Part shown: positions 1 to 4,497 of the stretch, one piece after another
Layout: every line of letters begins with the position of its first letter
How positions within the stretch are numbered: the first letter of the stretch is position 1
NCBI GenBank assembly: GCA_018826645.1
Contig: JAHJZF010000004.1
Span: 1 to 16,942 of the forward strand
DNA: 16,942 nt
Source: Patescibacteria group bacterium
GTDB lineage: Bacteria > Patescibacteriota > Minisyncoccia > UBA6257 > Colwellbacteraceae
Direction of reading: 5' to 3'
The notes under the pieces: generated by a model
Told to the model about the DNA's origin: nothing
Databases searched by the model: none
The model's input: only the letters and a program-made list of their open reading frames with translations
Made by a program: the position numbers and the translations under genes

Positions 1-39
1 GTTCGGTTATGTCAATATCTGTGGATTAATAAATTTTTG

Positions 40-134
40 AAAAAATGATTCCTTCGACTTCGCTCAGGATAAATGGATTCGGTAAACTCACCACAAGTTG
101 AGAGGGGAGAAAAATCCCCAGTGGGGGATTTTTT
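40..134. repeat. 95-bp direct repeat, copy 1
   Basis: Identical base for base to 819-913 (offset 779). It starts with an A-run, then an imperfect palindrome (TCCTTCGACTTCGCTCAGGA at 50-69), a short unique part, and ends with a perfect terminator-like hairpin. The TTCGAC..CGCTCAGGA core resembles small REP-like repeats common in many environmental bacterial genomes (general knowledge). With copy 2 it brackets the acyltransferase gene at 272-691. Confidence 0.95.
110..134. terminator. Terminator hairpin inside repeat copy 1
   Basis: A 10-bp perfect stem (AAAAATCCCC 110-119 with GGGGATTTTT 124-133) and loop AGTG. The A-run before and T-run after the GC core make it usable on both strands. It would end transcripts entering from the left before the acyltransferase promoter. 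Confidence 0.75.
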
Positions 135-155
135 GGTGGGGAGGTGGAGTCAATG

Positions 156-184
156 TTGACGAATGAGGCGTTTTGTGGTATAGT
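156..184 (+). promoter_or_regulatory. Sigma70-type promoter of the acyltransferase gene
   Basis: -35 TTGACG (156-161), 17-bp spacer, -10 TATAGT (179-184) with an extended TGG just before it. The -35 is the right arm of an inverted repeat GTCAA-TG-TTGAC (149-160), a possible operator. Confidence 0.8.
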
Positions 185-205
185 GTTTGTACGTTCTTTT
201 AATAA

Positions 206-267
206 TTCTCCTATCGCGGATTTAGGCACTAAATGCGTTTGGTGATTAAACCCGCGGAATAGGAGAA
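206..267 (+). promoter_or_regulatory. Leader hairpin sequestering the Shine-Dalgarno
   Basis: TTCTCCTAT (206-214) pairs with ATAGGAGAA (259-267), continued after a 2-nt bulge by CGCGG (215-219) with CCGCG (252-256), giving 14 bp in all. The 3' strand contains AGGAG (261-265), the ribosome-binding site of the gene starting at 272. The loop holds a small ATTTA/TAAAT hairpin. The geometry suggests translational control of the acyltransferase gene; the trigger is unknown. Confidence 0.65.
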
Positions 268-271
268 CTCG

Positions 272-691
272 ATGCTCGGCAAGCTGGCCGAAATCTACTT
301 CACTCCTAGATTTTGGGAGCGAAGAGGCAAGCTCTATGAGTTGTTTGGTATTCGTATCTTCAAGAAATATCTCCCGATTTCGGGAGACTTGATGATGCGG
401 AAGGTGTTTCGGGGCAAGATGCTCGAGAATGGTCACACGGAGACCCTCGAGAATTATGAGCGATTCACAAGAGTATGCGAGTGTATCCACCTCGTGTTCT
501 TCTTCGTGTATCTGTCTGCCTTGTTCTCTCATGGGCACGTGATTACCGTCGTGGTGAGCAACCTGCTCGTCAACGTCTATCCGATCATGCTCCAGCGTTA
601 CAACAGGGCAAGGTTGTACCGAATCCTGGAGCGACGGCGGAGCAGGGTGACGCCGATACCTACCAAGCAACCTGAGCTGAAAGCGGCTTAG
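272..691 (+). CDS. CrtO-like (glycosyl-diaponeurosporenoate-type) acyltransferase, small membrane protein
   Basis: 139 aa. The pattern resembles the CrtO family (glycosyl-4,4'-diaponeurosporenoate acyltransferase): an aromatic and basic N-terminus (WERRGKLYELFGIRIFKKYLP, residues 15-35), two hydrophobic segments at about 71-87 and 89-107, and the closing QRYNRAR (108-114), close to the QRYNRxR hallmark. Family members are usually somewhat longer (about 165 aa). It probably acts in the membrane, acylating a glycolipid or pigment; the substrate is unknown because no carotenoid gene is in view. The ATG at 272 is set by AGGAG six nt upstream. It has its own promoter, a SD-masking leader and a terminator, so it is a one-gene unit between 95-bp direct repeats. 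It is richer in GC than backbone genes. Family assignment is from motif memory. Confidence 0.7.
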   Translation: MLGKLAEIYFTPRFWERRGKLYELFGIRIFKKYLPISGDLMMRKVFRGKMLENGHTETLENYERFTRVCECIHLVFFFVYLSALFSHGHVITVVVSNLLVNVYPIMLQRYNRARLYRILERRRSRVTPIPTKQPELKAA

Positions 692-718
692 CTCCCACGT
701 GCCGAAAAAAGGGGGTAT

Positions 719-756
719 GAGGCGGAGTTCATCACGGACCCCGCCTCTTCTATTTT
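719..756 (+). terminator. Intrinsic terminator of the acyltransferase gene
   Basis: Stem GAGGCGG (719-725) with CCGCCTC (741-747), one mismatch, then GTTC (727-730) with GGAC (736-739, one G-T), loop ATCAC. A T-rich tail follows (TTCTATTTTT). Confidence 0.8.
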
Positions 757-818
757 TGAATACCTGCCAGAGAAGTTTTATACATGTCCGAAGAGGGGCG
801 ATTTGATGTTATAAAACT

Positions 819-913
819 AAAAAATGATTCCTTCGACTTCGCTCAGGATAAATGGATTCGGTAAACTCACCACAAGTTGAGAGGGGAGAAAAATCCCCAG
901 TGGGGGATTTTTT
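819..913. repeat. 95-bp direct repeat, copy 2
   Basis: Perfect copy of 40-134, including the REP-like palindrome and the terminator hairpin (889-912). Identity stops abruptly at both ends (positions 39/818 and 135/914 differ). It lies between the acyltransferase unit and the nitroreductase remnant. Confidence 0.95.
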
Positions 914-914
914 T
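889..914. terminator. Terminator hairpin inside repeat copy 2
   Basis: Same 10-bp stem and AGTG loop as in copy 1, followed by six T. Confidence 0.7.
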
Positions 915-939
915 AGGTTTTGGTGTAGGATTTAGGTAT

Positions 940-1068
940 ATGAGTTTTATAGAAAACCTTAATTGGCGCTATGCCACTAAAGAATTCGATGGCAGAAAAC
1001 TGCCCGAAGATGTTCTGGAAAAAATATTAAACGCCATCCGTATGTCCCCAAGTTCGTTTGGGATTTAG
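940..1068 (+). pseudogene. Truncated nitroreductase-family gene (N-terminus only)
   Basis: 42 codons that read like the start of an NAD(P)H-dependent nitroreductase of the NfsB-like type: ENLNWRYATKEFDGRKLPED (residues 5-24), then EKILNAIRMSPSSFGI, after which the family continues with a Q-P-x-x-(V/I) strand. Here a TAG follows the Gly-Ile at once. The next 50 nt in any frame do not resume the family, and a perfect 15-bp hairpin comes next. A full-length member is about 200 aa, so this lacks most of the FMN site and dimer interface. A -10-like TAGGAT (926-931) lies 8 nt before the ATG, like other leaderless genes here. An upstream in-frame ATG at 877 falls inside the 95-bp repeat and is not the likely start. 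It is a remnant, or less likely a stable short peptide. Confidence 0.75.
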
Positions 1069-1118
1069 AATAGAAAAATTTTTGGTGAGGGGATTCTTTG
1101 AATATCTGAAAAGTAATT

Positions 1119-1162
1119 GAGGCCCCCAACGTATTGCATTTCTGTTCTACGTTGGGGGCCTC
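1119..1162 (-). terminator. Perfect 15-bp hairpin ending the 1182-1526 gene
   Basis: GAGGCCCCCAACGTA (1119-1133) pairs without mismatch with TACGTTGGGGGCCTC (1148-1162), with a 14-nt loop. On the minus strand it lies about 20 nt past the stop codon and is followed by AATTACTTTTC, so it most likely terminates the minus-strand gene. Confidence 0.7.
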
Positions 1163-1181
1163 GGGTTGGGTGTCGGCTCTA

Positions 1182-1526
1182 CTAGATGTACTTCAGTGCC
1201 AGGACGTCCATCTTGGACACCCTGAACTGACGGAGCACGAGAGCAAGGGTGCTCCCGATCATCCCGAAGATGATTGCGAAGGCGATCATCAGCGCGAAGG
1301 GCGTCGCTTCCGGAGTCGCGACATAGATACCGAAGAACCAATGGTTCCGTATCGTTGCCACTGCGACGAGAAGTCCGATAGCGAAGCCGAACAGCATGCC
1401 GATTTCGGTCCCGAACATGAAGGCGTTCCGCCTCGGTGTCCATTCGGACTGATGGGTCAGTCCGCAATACGCGAACGCCATCACCCACGTCACGAGAAGG
1501 CCCACCAGAATCCATCCGAACAACAT
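1182..1526 (-). CDS. Small three-helix membrane protein, unrecognised
   Basis: 114 aa. Three hydrophobic helices are clear at about 2-22, 36-58 and 77-98, separated by short loops (THQSEWTPRRN and a loop near TPEATP), with a short basic tail. No catalytic motif or family is recognised. The ATG at 1526 is supported by AAGGAG 8 nt upstream on the minus strand and a textbook promoter further up. It ends at a perfect 15-bp hairpin. It is transcribed against its neighbours as a stand-alone unit and is richer in GC than the backbone. Overlapping frames on both strands are open but lack a ribosome-binding site and protein-like composition. Confidence 0.75.
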   Translation of the reverse strand: MLFGWILVGLLVTWVMAFAYCGLTHQSEWTPRRNAFMFGTEIGMLFGFAIGLLVAVATIRNHWFFGIYVATPEATPFALMIAFAIIFGMIGSTLALVLRQFRVSKMDVLALKYI

Positions 1527-1564
1527 GAGATCACTCCTTGTCGATTGCTTGAAAGAACGCCACT

Positions 1565-1593
1565 ATTATACCACAATTACCACGATTGGTCAA
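1565..1593 (-). promoter_or_regulatory. Sigma70-type promoter of the 1182-1526 gene
   Basis: Read on the minus strand: TTGACC (1593-1588), 17-bp spacer ending in TGTGG, TATAAT (1570-1565). A boxA-like GTTCTTTCA follows at 1558-1550. Confidence 0.85.
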
Positions 1594-1650
1594 TATCTAT
1601 ATGGAAAATTGGTGGTGGTGGGTCGTTAAAAAAATATTCTTATAATCTTT

Positions 1651-1679
1651 TTGACTAAGAGTTAATATTGTGGTTTAGT
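1651..1679 (+). promoter_or_regulatory. Promoter of the WhiB-like gene
   Basis: TTGACT (1651-1656), 17-bp spacer ending ATTGTGG, TTTAGT (1674-1679). The TTGTGG before the -10 is shared with the promoters at 156 and 1565. A boxA-like GTTCTTTTA follows at 1691-1699. Confidence 0.7.
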
Positions 1680-1707
1680 AGCAAAACTTAGTTCTTTTAT
1701 TTTAGAT

Positions 1708-1790
1708 TTCGCAATCGCACCTATGCATGCAAATTTTGTGTGTGTAGGTGCGGTTGCGAATAAGACACCTGAAAGGAGGTGAAAACCTTG
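1708..1790 (+). promoter_or_regulatory. Attenuator-like four-segment leader of the WhiB-like gene
   Basis: A 16-bp hairpin (1708-1723 with 1745-1760, one G-U) is followed by CACCT (1766-1770) pairing with AGGTG (1777-1781), which overlaps the Shine-Dalgarno AAGGAGGTGA (1773-1782). TAGGTG (1745-1750) can instead pair with CACCT (1766-1770), which would open the first hairpin and free the SD. Segments 1:2, 2:3 and 3:4 are thus all complementary, the layout of classical attenuators and riboswitches. Start choice: the TTG at 1788 sits 8 nt after GGAGG; the GTG at 1779 lies inside the SD. Confidence 0.6.
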
Positions 1791-2588
1791 TCTATTCAAC
1801 TACTGTCAACGGCCACGAAGGAGTCTTGGCCACATAGAGCGAATTGCTTGGGAATAGGGGGGAAGATGGGCATCTTCTTCCTCGACGTGAGTGAAAAAGC
1901 TGAAAAGGAACGACGAATACGAGAAGCATTTAAGGTCTGCAAAGGTTGTTCGGTTAAGCCGGAGTGTCTTGTAGATCTTTTGACGACTCCTCCAAGTGAG
2001 GACGTCAAACTGGAGCTTCGAGCCGGAACGAACCACAAACTGCGTAGACAGTTGCGAGTGGTGCCAATCAACAAATCCGAGATGGAAGAGCGGTATCCAG
2101 AAATTCTGATAAACGTTGGGTACACCAAGAGCGAGATCGAACGAGTGATTGAACTCATGCTCGCCCTGAAACCAAAGCCTCTACCCATCATCAATCCCAA
2201 CGGCGAAGTTGTGAATAGGCGGAGGCTTCTCAAGAGTCCGATTGAACACCAAGATTCGCGGATGTTACTCGCAAAGCTTTCGCCGAGTATCCATGAGTTG
2301 GCCAGATATGCGGCCAGCGAGAGAGGGATAACCGTTTCGAGCTGGCGAACCGAAGCCGTTGAGCAGCTTCTGGCCTCTGATATCTCGAGAGAGGAGTTCA
2401 TAGCCCTAGCTGAAGAGGAGACAAAGGGTGAGCCGTGGTCTGTGACGACTAACACGCTCGTCGGGGATCCGATCACGAATCTTCTTCTTGAGGAATTTGC
2501 CTGGGAAATGAAGTCGAGCCTCACGGATATCGTTCGTGTTGCTTGCCGGTGGTGTCTAACCATAGAGGAGCCCCAAGAAAGTGCGTGA
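1788..2588 (+). CDS. WhiB-like Fe-S domain protein fused to ribbon-helix-helix-like domains
   Basis: 266 aa from the TTG at 1788. Residues 14-91 read as a Wbl domain: W14..A18-x-C20, FF (30-31), then V-C51-x2-C54-x5-C60-L, and E76..AG (79-80) followed by a basic stretch (KLRRQLR, 84-90). Four cysteines spaced C-Xn-C-X2-C-X5-C are the 4Fe-4S ligands of WhiB proteins, which are known mainly from Actinobacteria and their phages. The Gly-rich beta-turn of canonical Wbls (GVWGG) is reduced to RAGT. Residues about 158-196 (strand, then IHELARYAASERGITVSSWR, then a helix ending EQLL) and about 218-258 (strand, then LLLEEFAWEMKSSLTDIVR) look like ribbon-helix-helix/Arc-type DNA-binding units. The likely role is an iron-sulfur redox- or gas-sensing transcription regulator. 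The Wbl call is strong; the RHH call is inference from pattern. Confidence 0.8.
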   Translation: MSIQLLSTATKESWPHRANCLGIGGKMGIFFLDVSEKAEKERRIREAFKVCKGCSVKPECLVDLLTTPPSEDVKLELRAGTNHKLRRQLRVVPINKSEMEERYPEILINVGYTKSEIERVIELMLALKPKPLPIINPNGEVVNRRRLLKSPIEHQDSRMLLAKLSPSIHELARYAASERGITVSSWRTEAVEQLLASDISREEFIALAEEETKGEPWSVTTNTLVGDPITNLLLEEFAWEMKSSLTDIVRVACRWCLTIEEPQESA

Positions 2589-2630
2589 GTCATGTCAGAC
2601 CAGCACCATGCTTGGGGCTCTCGCACTTTT
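2568..2630 (+). terminator. Pseudoknot-like terminator of the WhiB-like gene
   Basis: GAGCCCCAAG (2568-2577) pairs with CTTGGGGCTC (2611-2620), 10 bp. AAAGTGCG (2578-2585) pairs with CGCACTTT (2622-2629), 8 bp, crossing the first stem and including the T-run. CATG (2591-2594) can pair with CATG (2607-2610) inside. The 5' strands lie within the last codons of the gene (stop 2586-2588). Confidence 0.65.
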
Positions 2631-2715
2631 TATAAAAGTTATTTTTAAGGATTAAGTAATGGGGGTTTCTTGTGTCCTTCACTTCAACGCAACTCAGTGT
2701 AAACGACTTCATTTC

Positions 2716-2738
2716 TCTCGATTACACTCGAGATAAAC
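2716..2738. repeat. Divergent copy of the REP-like palindrome
   Basis: TCTCGA (2716-2721) and TCGAGA (2728-2733) form a perfect 6-bp hairpin with loop TTACAC, followed by TAAA. Aligned with the repeat core at 51-73 it matches at about 15 of 21 positions (CGA.T.C.CTC...GATAAA). It lies 25 nt before the next gene, between the WhiB terminator and the -10 at 2749. Confidence 0.45.
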
Positions 2739-2762
2739 AAGATAAAAGTATAAAATTTGGAT

Positions 2763-3164
2763 ATGGAAGAAATAGAGATGGGACCAGAGCAATTTAAGCA
2801 TTACGCTCAGATACATATTGATACCACCAAAGATGTTTTTGGCGTCGAATTAGATTTTGAGGAGAAGTCGGTTTTAGAATTGGATGATTTGATTCAGAAA
2901 GGCTGGCCGGACGGGGTGCCCGCCATGCTCGACAATGTTGTATTGCTAATCGGGAGCTTTTTGGGAGAGGCGATTATTAAAATAATTGGCGGGGAGTGGG
3001 AGAGTACCGCAGAAGGATGGGGTATAAGAATCAATAACGCGACGCTGATGGTGTTCTCTAAAGTTAAAAAAAGGTTATTAAATGGAATGGAGGATTCTAT
3101 ATCCTTCTATTATAAAAGCTCTAAAAAGATGCTAGAGGACGATTTTAAAGAGATTATCAAATGA
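2763..3164 (+). CDS. 133-aa protein with a LGE...GGEW core, unrecognised
   Basis: 133 aa from the ATG at 2763. It is acidic and soluble-looking, with a central hydrophobic helix (MLDNVVLLIGSFLGEAIIKI, about 58-77) followed by GGEWES, a short beta segment, VFSKVKKRLLNG and a C-terminal helix. The pattern (helix-LGE-x-GGxW, then a K-R-L-x-N-G-x-E-DS motif) resembles several small uncharacterised bacterial domain families, but no name is safe. A TTG six nt upstream is also in frame, but the ATG fits better: the -10-like TATAAA (2749-2754) ends 8 nt before it and there is no Shine-Dalgarno, as in other leaderless genes here. Its stop overlaps the ATG of a zinc-ribbon gene (ATGA), so the two are coupled. 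Confidence 0.75.
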   Translation: MEEIEMGPEQFKHYAQIHIDTTKDVFGVELDFEEKSVLELDDLIQKGWPDGVPAMLDNVVLLIGSFLGEAIIKIIGGEWESTAEGWGIRINNATLMVFSKVKKRLLNGMEDSISFYYKSSKKMLEDDFKEIIK

Positions 3165-3271
3165 AGTGTTTGAGGTGTAGGCATAAATGGAAAAGAACTA
3201 GGTGGCAGGAATTTATATCTTTCTTTTCCAAGTGTCCAAAGTGTAGGTCTAGGTGGCTTTTGAGATTTTAG
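3161..3271 (+). CDS. 36-aa zinc-ribbon mini-protein
   Basis: Starts at an ATG overlapping the TGA of the preceding gene (ATGA, 3161-3164). The product has two CxxC knuckles, C3-L-R-C6 and C25-P-K-C28, 18 residues apart, in a very basic and aromatic context (HKWKRTRWQEF between them, RSRWLLRF at the end). This is the classic arrangement for one structural zinc. Translational coupling suggests it acts with the 133-aa protein, perhaps binding nucleic acid. Cysteine spacing and coupling make a real gene likely despite its size. Confidence 0.7.
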   Translation: MKCLRCRHKWKRTRWQEFISFFSKCPKCRSRWLLRF

Positions 3272-3283
3272 ATATTTGAAAAA

Positions 3284-3341
3284 GAAACGAGCCCGTCCAG
3301 TCTGAGACAGGAACGAGCTTGTTTCTGTCGACTGGGCGGGC
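3284..3341 (-). terminator. Long hairpin terminator with tail-loop complementarity
   Basis: GCCCGTCCAGTC (3291-3302) pairs with GACTGGGCGGGC (3330-3341), 12 bp with one G-U. It continues with GACAG/CTGTC (3306-3310 with 3325-3329). Read on the minus strand the hairpin begins just after the stop of the 3343-3696 gene and the tail is TCGTTTCTTTTTC. The tail segment (3292-3284) is also complementary over 9 positions (one G-U) to the loop (3325-3317), giving a crossing pairing. Confidence 0.7.
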
Positions 3342-3342
3342 C

Positions 3343-3696
3343 TTAGGTGGTCTTGGCTTCTTCGTGGAAGTAGCCAAATTGGACGACCATATCCAATTTG
3401 GTTCCTGGGGGGAGGATATCTGCCTCCAGGACTCGTCTTTTGATGACGGCAAGGCTCTTTTCGCGAAACGGTTCTGGTCCGGCAAGAGAATCCTGGATTA
3501 TCAGTATCTCAATTCGGACATCCGGAACATTCCGAGCAGACTTGTCAAAAAACGGCGTGTCTATTCCAATGCACTCCTTGACACAGAGCTCTTCCGGCAC
3601 AATCTTCTCGAGAAGTTTCGCCAACTCCTTGACGTGATCCTCGTTGACCGACCTCTCCTTGCGTCGAATAGTGACTGAGGCTCTGTTGGTGTTCAT
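3343..3696 (-). CDS. 117-aa protein translationally coupled to pgpA, unrecognised
   Basis: 117 aa. A basic beta-like start (SVTIRRKERSV) is followed by a charged helix (EDHVKELAKLLEKIV, 19-33), a hydrophobic strand (RIEILIIQDS, 61-70), a helix rich in Lys and Arg, and a final strand (KLDMVVQFGYF, 100-110). This alpha/beta alternation looks like a small folded domain, but no family is recognised and there is no signal peptide or TM helix. Its ATG overlaps the pgpA stop (ATGA at 3696-3693), so it is the second gene of a pgpA operon and ends at a strong hairpin. It is GC-rich like the other accessory genes. A role in lipid or envelope metabolism is only guilt by association. Confidence 0.7.
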   Translation of the reverse strand: MNTNRASVTIRRKERSVNEDHVKELAKLLEKIVPEELCVKECIGIDTPFFDKSARNVPDVRIEILIIQDSLAGPEPFREKSLAVIKRRVLEADILPPGTKLDMVVQFGYFHEEAKTT

Positions 3697-4406
3697 GAAG
3701 AGAGTCTCTCTTTTTGACCCGATGAATCCCAGCTCTTGGGAGGGCCCTGTAGAACGTCGAGCAAGCTCGGGGTCGGCATTTCGTCACAATTTTTGTATGC
3801 CCACCAGCATGTAAGGCGGAGGACAAACGTCAATCCAACGTACACGCCGAAGAGTGCCCACGCCTTATCTGCATTCTCGAAGAATCCCCAGGCGAGGAGT
3901 CCCGCCAAAGCACCACCGACATAATCGTCAAGCATGATCCAAGGGCTCCAAAGACTCCAGTAGGGGTTCTCGTTTCTGTCGAAGCGCCAGACAGGGTCGG
4001 GTTTGACCATGTCGAAGAACCTGAAGAGTCCGAAGACGGCGAACATCCAGCCAATGCCGACGGGATTGAAGGCAATATTCGCGATGGTCATCGCGGCAAA
4101 ATAGCCTCCAATTTCGTCGAACGTCACTCTGCCGTCATCATGGACGTCGATATCCAAGCAGACGATGTTTGTCAGGGGAATTCCAATGACGAAGATCGCG
4201 ACCGTAATTCCCGCCAGGATGGATATGTGCCAGCCGAGAACTTCGGCAAGCAACCACCAAAGCAGAACGGCCGGCAGTGTCCCGAGGGTTCCGGGGAGGA
4301 GTTTCAGACCTGGAATCGGGAGGCAACTCGCGCCTCCACTTGTAGCAAAGAAGCGCCACGGATTGCCTCCATAGGGCTTCATTGCGGGTTTCGAAGAACT
4401 ACTCAT
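3693..4406 (-). CDS. pgpA: Phosphatidylglycerophosphatase A (PgpA family)
   Basis: 237 aa. PgpA dephosphorylates phosphatidylglycerol phosphate to phosphatidylglycerol in the membrane. Signatures in order: LLPGTLGTLPA (36-46), VTFDEIGGY (94-102, acidic pair DE), FGLFRFFDMVKPDPV (125-139) and MLDDYVGG (158-165), all expected in the metal-dependent PgpA fold, with about four hydrophobic stretches. It carries a hydrophilic N-terminal extension of about 25 residues and a C-terminal tail of 30 that typical PgpA (about 160-170 aa) lacks. An earlier in-frame ATG at 4463 lies over the promoter. The ATG at 4406 is chosen because AAGGAAAGG precedes it by 7 nt. The next gene starts in its stop codon. 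Confidence 0.88.
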   Translation of the reverse strand: MSSSSKPAMKPYGGNPWRFFATSGGASCLPIPGLKLLPGTLGTLPAVLLWWLLAEVLGWHISILAGITVAIFVIGIPLTNIVCLDIDVHDDGRVTFDEIGGYFAAMTIANIAFNPVGIGWMFAVFGLFRFFDMVKPDPVWRFDRNENPYWSLWSPWIMLDDYVGGALAGLLAWGFFENADKAWALFGVYVGLTFVLRLTCWWAYKNCDEMPTPSLLDVLQGPPKSWDSSGQKERLSS

Positions 4407-4429
4407 TACCAAACCTTTCCTTGTTGGTA
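4407..4429 (-). promoter_or_regulatory. Hairpin presenting the pgpA Shine-Dalgarno in its loop
   Basis: On the minus strand TACCAA (4429-4424) pairs with TTGGTA (4412-4407). The 11-nt loop is CAAGGAAAGGT, which is the ribosome-binding site, and the ATG follows the stem directly. This could expose or gate the SD. Confidence 0.5.
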
Positions 4430-4434
4430 TTTGA

Positions 4435-4463
4435 AAAATGCCATTAATAATCTTCGGTGTCAA
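4435..4463 (-). promoter_or_regulatory. Promoter of the pgpA operon
   Basis: On the minus strand TTGACA (4463-4458), 17-bp spacer ending TGG, CATTTT (4440-4435). The -35 is perfect and the -10 weak but with an extended TGn element. Confidence 0.55.
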
Positions 4464-4473
4464 TATTTATATA

Positions 4474-4497
4474 GATAAATAAAGAATTTTATTTATC
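4474..4497 (-). terminator. AT-rich hairpin at the end of the permease gene
   Basis: GATAAATAAA (4474-4483) pairs with TTTATTTATC (4488-4497), loop GAAT, 10 bp. It overlaps the permease stop codon (4495-4493) and lies just before the pgpA promoter. It is a weak but plausible terminator between two minus-strand units. Confidence 0.45.

Noticed and set aside
26..670. 214-codon minus-strand ORF
   Set aside because: Antisense shadow of the acyltransferase gene; no SD or promoter, composition not protein-like, and it runs through the repeat and terminator.
40..913. Insertion sequence or composite transposon
   Set aside because: The 95-bp repeats are direct, lack terminal inverted repeats and target duplications, and no transposase lies between them.
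1119..1162. Integron attC site (also considered for 8914-8986)
   Set aside because: Stems are perfect or have the wrong core-site order, lack the unpaired extrahelical bases of attC, genes are on both strands, and no integrase is present.
1796..2626. 276-codon minus-strand ORF opposite the WhiB-like gene
   Set aside because: The plus strand has four correctly spaced cysteines, promoter and SD; the antisense frame has none of these and is Ser/Arg-rich as expected of a shadow.
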